Shown here: positions 1-8,874 of the stretch, piece after piece | Layout: each line of letters begins with the position of its first letter | Position numbering within the stretch: the first letter of the stretch is position 1 | From: Intestinimonas massiliensis (ex Afouda et al. 2020) | GTDB taxonomy: Bacteria > Bacillota > Clostridia > Oscillospirales > Oscillospiraceae | Direction of reading: 5' to 3' | Assembly (NCBI RefSeq): GCF_001244995.1 | Contig: NZ_LN869529.1 | Location: 627,454-691,453 of the forward strand | Length of the DNA: 64,000 nucleotides | Program-made: the position numbers and the translations under genes | Notes under the pieces: generated by a model | Seen by the model: the letters and a program-made list of their open reading frames with translations, nothing else | The model's database searches: none | Told to the model about the DNA's origin: nothing

Positions 1-1
1 C

Positions 2-415
2 ATCCGGGCGCGCCTCCGGGCCAAAACCCGGCCCTGGTCCCGGGCCGATCTGTGGACGGCCCGGAACACCTTCTTCAGCCGGGCGGGCGGGGGCGGAGAA
101 ATCCGTCTGGCGAAAACCGCCGCCATGCGGGGCTATGTCTACGCCGATATCTGCATGGCCCCCCTGGAGACTGGGGGCACGGCCCTGTCCGTGACCATGG
201 ACGTGCCCAAGACCCTGTATGCGGCCGATATCGGTGTCTGTATGTTCTTCGCGGTCCATCTGGCCCTGAGCCTCGCGTTAGACGGCTGGCCCTATGTGCT
301 TTTACACGGCTTGCGCTATGTGTGTGTGCCGGGGCTGTTTGTCTGGACGACACATAGGGCTCGGCGGCATTTGCCCGAGCTGGCGGCATTTATCAAGGAA
401 AACCTGCTTGATTGA
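2..415 (+). CDS. Hypothetical protein, 5'-truncated by the window edge
   Basis: An open frame runs from the first bases of the window to a TGA ending at 415, giving at least 137 residues; the true start lies outside. The N-terminal part is Arg-rich and polar. The C-terminal half holds two hydrophobic stretches (about residues 77-90 and 97-112) separated by a short polar turn, then a charged tail ending in NLLD. The layout, soluble part then a membrane hairpin, resembles that of the broken gene at 515-939, so the two could be paralogues, but I recognise no family. No function is assigned. Confidence 0.55.
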   Translation: MRARLRAKTRPWSRADLWTARNTFFSRAGGGGEIRLAKTAAMRGYVYADICMAPLETGGTALSVTMDVPKTLYAADIGVCMFFAVHLALSLALDGWPYVLLHGLRYVCVPGLFVWTTHRARRHLPELAAFIKENLLD

Positions 416-514
416 CGCGGGCGGAGAGATGGACAGGTTCCAGAGCTTGGATGACGGCCACAGTCCGCACCGGCATTGAAGGAGCGGGCCGGGCCCTCGG
501 GAAGGGGATGCGGA

Positions 515-939
515 ATGGAACGTGAATTTGAGCTGTCTTGTTCCCGGGAGGAGTTTTTGGACCGCGTCCGGCGGCATGTGAGTCCCCGGAATACCACGGC
601 GCTGCCGCGGGGGATTCCGTATTATGAGGAGCTGTCCGCGTCGCGTGTACCAATGGGAGGAGAGGGAGCCTCTACGACCTCTATCTCACGCCTCAGCACA
701 ACGAAACTCTGCGGGTCCGTGTCTGCGGGGCGGAAAAGGTGTTAAAGTCTTCCGGTATCCTCTACTACCTGCCGTATCTGGTGTTCGCCCTGCTGTTCTG
801 GTGGGCGGACCCCTTTCCGGGTTCGGCCCTGCTGTCCCTCCTGATTCTTGGTATGGGCGTGTGGGGCGGAGGGCAGGATCTGGTTTACCAAAAGAAACTG
901 CTTTTGCTCCTGCGGGAGGAACTGGGGCTCCCCCTGTGA
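515..939 (+). pseudogene. Frameshifted small membrane protein gene
   Basis: Translation from ATG 515 reads MEREFELSCSREEFL and stays protein-like to about position 646, then becomes Gly/Ser-rich nonsense. A different frame, readable from about 646 as GSLYDLYLTPQHNETLRV and continuing through a membrane hairpin (ILYYLPYLVFALLFWW, then a second hydrophobic stretch) to TGA 939, looks like the rest of the same protein. A single-base loss between about 640 and 672 joins them into one product of about 141 residues. It could be a true pseudogene, a sequencing error or, less likely, programmed slippage; I see no slippery heptamer. No family recognised. Confidence 0.5.
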
Positions 940-1000
940 GGCAGGGCCCAACAAGTTTTGAATTTCATGTGATTTGATCGCGCCATGAGGAGGCCCTACC

Positions 1001-4000
1001 ATGTCCTTTGTCCATCTCCACGTACATACGGAATATTCCCTGCTGGACGGCGCCTGCCGCATCCCCAGGCTCATGGAGCGGGTCAAGGCGCTGGGTCAGG
1101 AGGCGGTGGCGATCACCGACCACGGGACCATGTACGGCGTGGTGGACTTTTACAAGGCGGCCAAGGCGGCCGGCGTGAAGCCCATCATCGGCTGCGAGGT
1201 CTATGTGGCCCCCCGCACCCGCTTCGACAAGGAGCACGACCGGGACAAGCACCCCTACCACCTCATCCTGCTCTGCCGTAACGAGGAGGGCTACCGCAAT
1301 CTGAGTCACATGGTGTCCCAGTCCTATACCGAGGGCTTTTACGTCCGGCCCCGCATCGACAAGGAGCTGCTGAGGGCCCACAGCGGCGGCCTCATCGCCC
1401 TGTCGGCCTGCCTGTCCGGGGAGGTGCCCCGGCTGCTCCTGGGGGGCAACTACGACGCGGCCCGGCAGGCAGCGCTGGAGATGCGGGAGCTCTTCGGGCC
1501 GGACAACTACTATCTGGAGCTCCAGGACCACGCCCTGCCTAGGGACCGGGAGCTGATCCAGGGGCTGGTGCGGCTCCACGAGGAGACCGGCATCCCGCTG
1601 GTGGCCACCAACGACGCCCACTACCTGACCCGGGACGACGCCGAGATGCAGGACGTGCTCATGTGCATCCAGATGGGCAAGACGGTGGACGACCCCGGAC
1701 GGATGCGGATGGAGACCCAGGAGCTTTACGTCAAATCGGAGGAGGAGATGCGCGCTCTGTTTTCCGACTGGCCCGAGGCGGTCGAAAACACCGCACGGAT
1801 CGCCGACGCCTGCCAGGTGGAGTTCGAATTCGGAAAATACCACCTGCCGGAGTTCAAGCTCCCGGAGGGGTACACCGACGGGGACGCCTACTTTGAAAAA
1901 CTGTGTCTGGACGGTTTCCGCCGGCGCTATCCCGAGGAGCCGGAGGACTACCGCCGGCAGCTACAGTATGAGATGGACATGATCCGGAAGATGGGGTTTG
2001 TGGATTACTTCCTCATCGTTTCGGACTTTATCGGCTACGCCAAGCGCAAGGGCATTCCGGTGGGGCCGGGCCGCGGCTCGGCGGCGGGCTCCATCGTGTC
2101 CTACTGCCTGAACATCACCGACGTGGACCCCACCAAGTACGGTCTCTATTTCGAGCGGTTCCTGAACCCGGAGCGGGTCACCATGCCCGATATCGACATC
2201 GACTTCTGCATCCGGCGGCGGCAGGAGGTCATCGACTACGTCTGCCGGAAGTACGGCTCTGACCACGTGGCCCAGATCGTCACCTTCGGCACCATGGCGG
2301 CCCGGGGAGCCATCCGGGACGTGGGCCGGGCCCTGAACTTCCCCTACGCTGAGGTGGATAACATTGCCAAGCAGGTGCCCAGCGGACCCAACAACCTCCA
2401 CATCACCCTGGACGAGGCCCTCAAGCTGTCCAAGCCCCTGCGGGAGCTGTATGAGGGGGACACCCGGGTCAAGACCCTCATCGACACCGCCCGGAGCATC
2501 GAGGGGATGCCGCGTCACGCCTCGACCCATGCCGCCGGCGTGGTCATCACCCGCCTGCCGGTGGCGGACTACGTGCCCCTGGCCAAGAACGACGAGTCGG
2601 TGGTCACCCAGTACACCATGACCACCCTGGAGGAGCTGGGCCTCCTGAAAATGGACTTCCTGGGCCTGCGCAACCTGACTGTCCTGGACGACACCGTCCG
2701 CATGGTACGGGAAAAGGAGCCGGACTTCCGCATGGAGGCCATCCCGGACAATGACCCGGCGGTCTTTCAGATGCTGTCGGAGGGGCGGACCTCCGGCGTA
2801 TTCCAGATGGAGTCACCGGGTATGACGGGGGTGTGCGTGGGACTGAAGCCCCAGAACATCGAGGACATCACGGCCATCATCGCCCTGTACCGCCCTGGTC
2901 CCATGGACTCCATCCCCCGGTTCATCGCCTGCAAGCACGACCCCAGCCTGGTCCGCTACAAGCACCCTCTGCTGGAGCCAATCCTCTCCGTGACGTATGG
3001 GTGCATCGTCTATCAGGAGCAGGTCATCGAGATTTTCCGGAAGCTGGCGGGCTTTTCCCTGGGGCAGGCCGACATGGTCCGCCGTGCCATGTCCAAGAAG
3101 AAGCGGGCCCAGATCGAGAAGGAGCGGGGGGCTTTCATTTACGGCGACGCCGAACGAAACATTTCCGGATGTATCGCCAACGGCGTTCCGGAGCAAACTG
3201 CCAAGGACATCTACGACGAAATCAACGACTTTGCCAACTACGCCTTCAACAAGGCACACGCGGTCTGCTATGCCATTGTCGCCTACCAGACCGCCTGGTT
3301 CAAGGTCCACTACACCCGGGAGTATATGGCGGCTCTGCTGACCTCGGTGCTGGATTCCCAGGCCAAGGTGGCGGAGTACATCACCGAGTGCCGGGACAAC
3401 GGCATCCAGCTCATGCCGCCGGATATCAACGAATCCGGCGCCGACTTCACCGTGGCGGGGGAGTACATCCGTTTCGGTCTGGTGGCGGTGAAGGGGGTGG
3501 GCCGCGGCTTTATCAACGGCCTGCTGGAGGAGCGGGAAAAGGGAGGACCCTTTACCTCCTTCCCGGATTTCTGCCAGCGCCTGATCGACAACGATATGAA
3601 CCGGCGGGTGGTGGAGAGCCTCATCAAATGCGGCGCATTCGACAGCATGGGCTATCGGCGCTCTCAGCTTCTGCAGGTCTACGGTCCGGTCATCGACAGC
3701 ATCGCCCAGCAGCGCCGCAAGAACCTGGAGGGCCAGTTCGACCTGTTCGGGGGAGGGGGGGCGGAGGAGAGCGCCCTGCCGGAGCTGGTACTGCCCAATA
3801 TCCCGGAGTTTACCCGGCACGAGCGGATGACCATGGAGAAGGAGACCACCGGCCTCTATCTCAGCGGCCACCCCATGGACGAGTACCGAGAGGCGGTCAA
3901 GCGGGCCCGAGCCGTCCCGATCGGGGCGGTCATGGCGGACTTTGCCCGGGAGGATGGGCCGGAGACCTACCGTGACGAGCAGCGCCTCACCCTTGCGGGG

Positions 4001-4468
4001 GTGGTGTCCGCCTCCAAGACCAAGACCACGAAGAACAACACCCTTATGGCCTATGTTACGCTGGAGGACGACACCGGCTCCATGGAGCTACTGGTCTTTG
4101 CCCGCGTGCTGGGAGAGTGCGGCAGCTATCTCAAGGAGGGCATGGCGGTAGCGGCCTCTGGGCGTATCTCTGTGCGGGACGAGAAGGAACCCCAGATGCT
4201 GGTCGACTCTGTGCGGCCCCTGGGGGATGACGCCGGGGCCGTGCCGGAAAAGCCGAAGGGAAAACGGCTTTACATTCGACTGGCCAGCCAGGCGGACCCC
4301 CTGTTCCGGCACATCCAGCTTTTGCTGGTGATGTTTCCGGGAGAGGAGCCCCTGAAGATCAAGCTGGTGGACACCGGCCAGTGGATGACCCTGCCCTGCG
4401 TGGTCCATCCGGCCCTGGTTCGGGAACTGCGGGAGCTGCTGGGGGAAGAGAATGTGGTGCTGAAATGA
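1001..4468 (+). CDS. dnaE: DNA polymerase III subunit alpha
   Basis: Replicative C-family polymerase of 1155 residues, the usual length for a DnaE lacking a proofreading domain. The N-terminal PHP domain begins HLHVHTEYSLLDG (residues 4-16). The polymerase core follows, with GPGRGSAAGS near residue 353 and the catalytic aspartate motif PDIDIDF near 395-401. A helix-hairpin-helix region and an OB-fold (LTLAGVVSASKTKTTKNN, near 997) lie towards the C-terminus. GAGGAGG at 985-991 precedes ATG 1001. Low-GC Firmicutes normally also carry PolC, so this DnaE may act mainly in primer extension or repair; that is family knowledge, not seen here. The next gene starts 46 bp downstream on the same strand. 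Confidence 0.97.
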   Translation: MSFVHLHVHTEYSLLDGACRIPRLMERVKALGQEAVAITDHGTMYGVVDFYKAAKAAGVKPIIGCEVYVAPRTRFDKEHDRDKHPYHLILLCRNEEGYRNLSHMVSQSYTEGFYVRPRIDKELLRAHSGGLIALSACLSGEVPRLLLGGNYDAARQAALEMRELFGPDNYYLELQDHALPRDRELIQGLVRLHEETGIPLVATNDAHYLTRDDAEMQDVLMCIQMGKTVDDPGRMRMETQELYVKSEEEMRALFSDWPEAVENTARIADACQVEFEFGKYHLPEFKLPEGYTDGDAYFEKLCLDGFRRRYPEEPEDYRRQLQYEMDMIRKMGFVDYFLIVSDFIGYAKRKGIPVGPGRGSAAGSIVSYCLNITDVDPTKYGLYFERFLNPERVTMPDIDIDFCIRRRQEVIDYVCRKYGSDHVAQIVTFGTMAARGAIRDVGRALNFPYAEVDNIAKQVPSGPNNLHITLDEALKLSKPLRELYEGDTRVKTLIDTARSIEGMPRHASTHAAGVVITRLPVADYVPLAKNDESVVTQYTMTTLEELGLLKMDFLGLRNLTVLDDTVRMVREKEPDFRMEAIPDNDPAVFQMLSEGRTSGVFQMESPGMTGVCVGLKPQNIEDITAIIALYRPGPMDSIPRFIACKHDPSLVRYKHPLLEPILSVTYGCIVYQEQVIEIFRKLAGFSLGQADMVRRAMSKKKRAQIEKERGAFIYGDAERNISGCIANGVPEQTAKDIYDEINDFANYAFNKAHAVCYAIVAYQTAWFKVHYTREYMAALLTSVLDSQAKVAEYITECRDNGIQLMPPDINESGADFTVAGEYIRFGLVAVKGVGRGFINGLLEEREKGGPFTSFPDFCQRLIDNDMNRRVVESLIKCGAFDSMGYRRSQLLQVYGPVIDSIAQQRRKNLEGQFDLFGGGGAEESALPELVLPNIPEFTRHERMTMEKETTGLYLSGHPMDEYREAVKRARAVPIGAVMADFAREDGPETYRDEQRLTLAGVVSASKTKTTKNNTLMAYVTLEDDTGSMELLVFARVLGECGSYLKEGMAVAASGRISVRDEKEPQMLVDSVRPLGDDAGAVPEKPKGKRLYIRLASQADPLFRHIQLLLVMFPGEEPLKIKLVDTGQWMTLPCVVHPALVRELRELLGEENVVLK

Positions 4469-4514
4469 AAGCTCTGGTGTGCCGTCCGCCGGACAGAGGA
4501 GGGGAGGGAAGGAC

Positions 4515-6056
4515 ATGAAAAAGCTGGTATCTCTGCTGTTTCACCGGGTGGTTCTGGTGGCGGTGTTTATCCTGATCCAGATCGCGGTGCTGCTGGTGAT
4601 GATCCTGCGCTTCAACAGCTACTTCGTTTACTTTTACTGGCTGTGCGTGGCGGTCAGCATCCTGGCTGTGCTGTGGATTCTGGGGAACCGGAGCGACCCG
4701 GCCTATAAGATCGCCTGGATCGTGCCCATCCTGATCGTCCCCATCTTCGGCGGACTGTTCTATATCATGTTTGGAGGAAACCGCCTGAGCAGCCGCACCC
4801 GGCGGCGGATGCAGGGGCTGGAGCGGAAGATGGAGGAGGTTCTCCGACCGGATTTCCAGGCCGATGAGCTGCTGCCCATTGGGGAGGACGCCGTCCACCA
4901 GGCCCGTTATCTGGAGCATATGGCCCACTGCCCCGTCTACGGCAATACGGTGACGGAGTATTTTTCGCTGGGCGAATTCTGCTTTGCGCGCATGATCGAG
5001 GAGCTGAAAAAGGCGGAGCGCTACATTTTTGTGGAGTATTTCATCGTCGAGGAGGGCGAGATGTGGAACGCCATTCTGGATATCCTCAAGGAGAAGGCGG
5101 CCCAGGGGGTGGACGTGCGCTTGCTCTATGACGATATCGGCTCCATGTTCACTCTGCCCCGGGACTACGCCAGGGACCTGGAGGCCAAGACGGGCATCAA
5201 GTGCTGTGTGTTCAACCCCTTTGTGCCTATCCTGACCATCCGGCTGAACAACCGGGACCACCGGAAGATCATGGTCATCGACGGCAAGGTGGGCTTCACC
5301 GGCGGCATCAATCTGGCCGACGAGTATATCAACGCCAAGGTGAAATACGGCCACTGGAAGGACAGCGCCATTATGGTCCGGGGGGATGCGGCCTGGAGCA
5401 TGGCGGTCATGTTTCTGACCCTCTGGGACGACGTGCGGGAGACCCTGACGGAGGACTATGACCAGTTCCGGCCGGTCTGGGCTCCCGGCGAGAAGCCGGA
5501 GGGCACCCAGGGCTTTGTGCAGCCCTATACTGACAACCCCCTGGATGGGGAGGCGGTGGGCCAAAGCGTCTATCTCAACCTGATCAACAAGGCCCGCAAG
5601 TATGTCTATATCACCACGCCCTATCTGATCGTGGACAACAGCATGAACAACGCCCTGTGTATCGCCGCCAAGTCCGGTGTGGATGTGCGTATCATGACCC
5701 CCCACATTCCCGACAAGAGAGCGGTCTTTGAGCTTACCCGGTCCCACTACGAGCCCCTGTTGGAGGCCGGGGTGAAAATCTATGAATATACCCCTGGCTT
5801 TGTCCACGCTAAGAACTTCGCGGTGGATGACGAATATGGTACGGTGGGCTCCATCAATTTGGACTACCGCAGCCTGTTCCTCCACTTTGAAAACGGCGTC
5901 TGGCTGTGCAGCGACCCCAGCGTGCTGGATATCAAGGCGGATTTTCTGGAGACGCTGGAGCAGTGCCAGCCGGTGACGCTGGAGCAGTGCCGGGCCCTGC
6001 CCTGGTGGCGGACGCTGTTCCGCTCGGTGCTGCGGATGTTTGCCCCGCTGATGTAG
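4515..6056 (+). CDS. cls: Cardiolipin synthase (phospholipase D superfamily)
   Basis: Membrane enzyme that condenses two phosphatidylglycerols into cardiolipin and glycerol. The 513-residue length is typical for bacterial Cls. Two N-terminal membrane helices (about residues 8-30 and 35-58) are followed by a PLDc_N-type segment ending GGLFYIMFGGN. Both HKD motifs are intact: HRKIMVID from His249 and HAKNFAVD from His431. ATG 4515 is chosen over an in-frame ATG at 4479 because a strong purine-rich ribosome site (GAGGGGAGGGAAGG) lies just upstream. The gene follows dnaE closely, with no terminator between them, so read-through is likely. A terminator lies directly after the stop. Confidence 0.95.
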   Translation: MKKLVSLLFHRVVLVAVFILIQIAVLLVMILRFNSYFVYFYWLCVAVSILAVLWILGNRSDPAYKIAWIVPILIVPIFGGLFYIMFGGNRLSSRTRRRMQGLERKMEEVLRPDFQADELLPIGEDAVHQARYLEHMAHCPVYGNTVTEYFSLGEFCFARMIEELKKAERYIFVEYFIVEEGEMWNAILDILKEKAAQGVDVRLLYDDIGSMFTLPRDYARDLEAKTGIKCCVFNPFVPILTIRLNNRDHRKIMVIDGKVGFTGGINLADEYINAKVKYGHWKDSAIMVRGDAAWSMAVMFLTLWDDVRETLTEDYDQFRPVWAPGEKPEGTQGFVQPYTDNPLDGEAVGQSVYLNLINKARKYVYITTPYLIVDNSMNNALCIAAKSGVDVRIMTPHIPDKRAVFELTRSHYEPLLEAGVKIYEYTPGFVHAKNFAVDDEYGTVGSINLDYRSLFLHFENGVWLCSDPSVLDIKADFLETLEQCQPVTLEQCRALPWWRTLFRSVLRMFAPLM

Positions 6057-6057
6057 G

Positions 6058-6095
6058 AAAAAGAGCGGACCGTGCCATGCACGGTCCGCTCTTTT
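6058..6095. terminator. Bidirectional intrinsic terminator between cls and the CmpB-like gene
   Basis: Near-perfect hairpin: AAGAGCGGACCGTGC pairs with GCACGGTCCGCTCTT around a CAT loop, flanked by an A-run on the left and T-run on the right. It can stop transcription of both converging units. Confidence 0.9.
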
Positions 6096-6107
6096 GAATC
6101 AGCGGGG

Positions 6108-7001
6108 TTAATGCCTTTTTGCGGCCTGCCGCTCTGATTTGCGCTGGGCCTTGGCCGACCGGATACGCTCCTTCAACTGGGTGCCGGCGGCGCGCACATC
6201 GTCCAGGGTGTACCGGCGGGAGGTCATGTGGGCGTAGCGGTTCCGGAACCGGCGGCTGTGCCGCTCGGCCTTGGCCAGCAGTTCGTCGTAGTTATCCATC
6301 AGGCTGTCCAGCCGCTCAGTTACGGGCGCGGGCAGGCTTTCCCGGGCCGCGTTGAGCTTCCGGCGCAGGGCTTCGCCGGCCTCCGCGATGTCGTCGCCCA
6401 GGTCGGCTCTGGCCAAGGCCAACTGGAGCCGCAGCTCGTCGCCGGCGGACTGGAGACGGTCCATGGCCTTGGTCACCAGGGCCAGCTTGCGGATGGTGGT
6501 GACGGTATCCACCAGCAGCAGGGTGAGGGTGGAGCCGCACAGAAGGTAACGCACCCAGTCGGGGATGGCGTGCATCAGCCGCGCCACCGGTGGGTGAATG
6601 AGAAAGACGGCGATGTAGGACATAATGCCCCAGAAGAGGCTGACCGGCAGGCAGACCCGGCCCTTGATGTTGAACCGGATGTGGCTGTAGTCCCAGTATT
6701 TGATGTGTGTGGTGGTCTCCAGGAACCAGCCTACAAAGTATTCCCAGGCGGTCATGACAAAGACGGCCACAAAGTAGAATACTACCAGGTTGTCCTTGAA
6801 GGGGGCAAAAAAAAGGATCATCAGGAGAAAGCCAACGCCGTAGATGGGGCAGACCGGGCCGTAGAGAAACCCGCGGGGCACATAGTGCCGCTCACAGAAG
6901 GAGCAGTAGCAGGTCTCCCAAATCCAGCCGCAGAAGGAGTAAAAGATGAAATAGAGGAACAGTTGGGTGATGGGATAGCCCAGCAGCAGCGGTTCCGTCA
7001 C
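6108..7001 (-). CDS. CmpB-like (PF06541-type) membrane protein
   Basis: 297-residue protein with a membrane N-terminal half and a charged C-terminal half. It matches the family labelled 'putative ABC transporter permease CmpB': conserved features here are FCGWIWETCYCS near residue 24, the RGFLYGPVCPIYG motif near 43, and WDYSHIRFNIKGRVCLPVS near 104. About five membrane helices occupy residues 10-170; the tail (175-297) is Arg/Ala/Glu-rich and probably helical or coiled coil. Translation seems to start at GTG 7001, with AAGGAG overlapping the end of the upstream DUF4364 gene six bases away, so the two are coupled. The family's transport role is unproven. Confidence 0.85.
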   Translation of the reverse strand: MTEPLLLGYPITQLFLYFIFYSFCGWIWETCYCSFCERHYVPRGFLYGPVCPIYGVGFLLMILFFAPFKDNLVVFYFVAVFVMTAWEYFVGWFLETTTHIKYWDYSHIRFNIKGRVCLPVSLFWGIMSYIAVFLIHPPVARLMHAIPDWVRYLLCGSTLTLLLVDTVTTIRKLALVTKAMDRLQSAGDELRLQLALARADLGDDIAEAGEALRRKLNAARESLPAPVTERLDSLMDNYDELLAKAERHSRRFRNRYAHMTSRRYTLDDVRAAGTQLKERIRSAKAQRKSERQAAKRH

Positions 7002-7007
7002 GGGGGA

Positions 7008-7544
7008 TCACTCCTTTTCGTCGAAATCGGTGAGCAGCACGTCCAGCACGCCGTTGTAGACCTGCTCCGGGTGGGTCTTGAACTGGTCAGCCAACCGGTT
7101 GGCCTGCTGCTCGGTGGCGGCCAGCAGCTCCAGGGTGAGCAGGTTGCCGTGCTCGTCATCCAGGGCCAGGCGCAGGGTATAGGTGCCGTCGTCCCGCAGA
7201 ATGCGCTCGGCCCGGACCTGGGCGTCCCGCCGGAGCTGGCCGTTGAGCCGGGCCACATTCTTGTCGCACTTGACCCGGACCGAGTAGGGCAGGCTGCTCT
7301 CACAGATGCCGCCGTTGCGCTTGCCCTTTTCGGTGATGGCGTAGCGGTCATCTGCACGGGTGAGGTGGTCGGTGTCCACCAGCTCGGCCACGGCCTCGGC
7401 GAAGTCGAAATAGTCCACGCCCTCGTCGCACAGGGTCAGGTCGGTGAGGGTGGGCAGGTCGATGGGGGCGGCGACCCGGGCCATGATATAGAGGATGAGG
7501 AACTTGATATCCAGCTTGTCGTGGATGAAACCAAACCGAGGCAT
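7008..7544 (-). CDS. DUF4364 family protein (winged-helix-like)
   Basis: 178-residue soluble protein beginning MPRFGFIHDKLDIKFLILY, the characteristic opening of the DUF4364 family of Clostridia. Residues 1-75 look like a winged-helix domain (FDFAEAVAELVDTDHLTRADD, then ITEKGKR, a typical wing sequence). The C-terminal part is an alpha/beta region ending FDEKE. Such proteins are presumed transcriptional regulators; the target is unknown. ATG 7544 is chosen over upstream in-frame starts because GGGAGGA lies about six bases before it. It is the first gene of a two-gene unit with the CmpB-like gene. Confidence 0.85.
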   Translation of the reverse strand: MPRFGFIHDKLDIKFLILYIMARVAAPIDLPTLTDLTLCDEGVDYFDFAEAVAELVDTDHLTRADDRYAITEKGKRNGGICESSLPYSVRVKCDKNVARLNGQLRRDAQVRAERILRDDGTYTLRLALDDEHGNLLTLELLAATEQQANRLADQFKTHPEQVYNGVLDVLLTDFDEKE

Positions 7545-7584
7545 GGTATATCCTCCCTTCGATGCGATTGCTGCACAATTTATC

Positions 7585-7613
7585 ATTATACCGGAAGAAG
7601 GCGCGTGGAACAA
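7585..7613 (-). promoter_or_regulatory. Sigma-A promoter of the DUF4364-CmpB unit
   Basis: On the minus strand TTGTTC and a perfect TATAAT are separated by 17 bases. The -10 ends about 40 bases before ATG 7544. Confidence 0.75.
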
Positions 7614-7663
7614 GGGGTAATTTGCACAGCAAGCGGCGGGCCCGGCGGGGGGCATTCCACCGC

Positions 7664-7693
7664 TTGACACAGATGCCCGGACAGAGGTAAGAT
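7664..7693 (+). promoter_or_regulatory. Sigma-A promoter of the DUF3048 gene
   Basis: Perfect TTGACA and TAAGAT separated by 18 bases, ending 31 bases before ATG 7725. It is divergent from the DUF4364 promoter about 50 bp away. Confidence 0.75.
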
Positions 7694-7724
7694 GAGAGAA
7701 AGTTTACGCGATGGAGGACCTGAC

Positions 7725-8822
7725 ATGAGAAAGAAACTGCTGTCGCTCAGTCTGGCGCTGCTGCTGGCCCTGACGGCCTGCTCGGGCTCGCAGGCGGAGG
7801 GCACCCCGGCGCCGTCGCCCGATGCCGCATGGACCCCCGCCGACGAGCCAGCCCAGGTCCAGCCAGTCGAAACGCCGGAATACGAGGGGCCCTGGAATCC
7901 GCTGACCGGGATGCCCATCTCGGAGGAGTGGGTGGACCGGCGGCCGGTGGCAATCATGCTCAACAACCTCAAGGCCGCCCTGCCGCAACTGGGGCAGTCC
8001 AAGGCGGATATCATTTATGAGTGCCTGGCCGAGGGTGGGATTACCCGAATGCTGGGGGTGTATCAGAGCGTAGAGGGGGTAGGGACCATCGGCTCGGTTC
8101 GCTCCTCCCGGCCTTACTACCTGGAGCTGGCTCTGGGGCATGACGCCATCTATCTCCATGCCGGCGGCAGCGAGGATGCCTACGCCAAGATTCGCTCGTG
8201 GGGCGTGGATGCGCTGGACTGTGTGCGGGGCCCCTATGAGGGGAAGAGCGCCGGGTCCAACCTGTTCTGGCGGGATGCGGGCCGGCGGAAGAACAACGGC
8301 CTGGAGCACAGCGTGGTCACAACGGGCGAGGCGATCCAGACCTATCTCCCCGCCTCCATCCGCCGGGACCATGAGGAGGGCTATTCCTATCCGCAGAATT
8401 TTGCCGAGGATGGGGCCCCAGCGGGAGGAGAGGCGGCGGGCACAGTGACCGTGCCGTTTTCCAGCTACAAGACCGGTGTATTTACCTACGATGTGGACAG
8501 CGGGAGGTATCTGGTCGAGGAATACGGGAAGGCGTACGTGGACGGCGACACCGGCGAGCAGGTGGGCGTCACCAATGTCCTGGTCCTCCGTACGGCCTGC
8601 AAGGCCACGGGGGATAGCCTGGGTCACATCACCGTGGACCTGACCGGCGGGGGAGACGGTTGGTTCGCCTGCGGCGGAAAGCTGATCCCCATCTGCTGGA
8701 GCAAAGCTGACCGGAACAGCCCGCTTGTCTATACGACGGCCGACGGCCAGCCCCTGGTGCTGGGCCAGGGCAGTACATATGTGAACATCATTCCCAGGGA
8801 GAACGAGATCACCTGGGAATAG
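7725..8822 (+). CDS. DUF3048 domain lipoprotein (YerB-like)
   Basis: 365-residue exported lipoprotein. The signal peptide is basic (MRKKL), then a Leu-rich core and a lipobox LTAC, so Cys19 would be lipidated and hold the protein on the outer face of the membrane. After a Pro/Ala linker, the DUF3048 N-terminal domain begins at NPLTGMPISEEWVDRRPVAIMLNN and includes the family motif QSKADIIYECLAEGG; GTIGSVRSSRPYYLELA follows. The C-terminal domain ends in a TYVNIIPRE segment. Function is not established for the family. ATG 7725 is chosen because GGAGG at 7713-7717 is well spaced. Transcribed alone, from its own promoter to its own terminator. Confidence 0.9.
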   Translation: MRKKLLSLSLALLLALTACSGSQAEGTPAPSPDAAWTPADEPAQVQPVETPEYEGPWNPLTGMPISEEWVDRRPVAIMLNNLKAALPQLGQSKADIIYECLAEGGITRMLGVYQSVEGVGTIGSVRSSRPYYLELALGHDAIYLHAGGSEDAYAKIRSWGVDALDCVRGPYEGKSAGSNLFWRDAGRRKNNGLEHSVVTTGEAIQTYLPASIRRDHEEGYSYPQNFAEDGAPAGGEAAGTVTVPFSSYKTGVFTYDVDSGRYLVEEYGKAYVDGDTGEQVGVTNVLVLRTACKATGDSLGHITVDLTGGGDGWFACGGKLIPICWSKADRNSPLVYTTADGQPLVLGQGSTYVNIIPRENEITWE

Positions 8823-8827
8823 GACAG

Positions 8828-8867
8828 AAAACCCCCGCCGGTCTGGCAGCAGACCGGCGGGGCTTTT
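8828..8867. terminator. Intrinsic terminator after the DUF3048 gene
   Basis: Stem CCCCGCCGGTCTG / CAGACCGGCGGGG with a GCAG loop, A-run before it and CTTTT after it. It probably serves both the DUF3048 gene and the convergent Cys-rich gene. Confidence 0.9.
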
Positions 8868-8874
8868 GGAAGGG

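Noticed and set aside
965-1843. 292-codon minus-strand frame opposite dnaE
   Set aside because: A shadow of the GC-rich dnaE sequence; His/Val-rich and without family features. dnaE is unambiguous.
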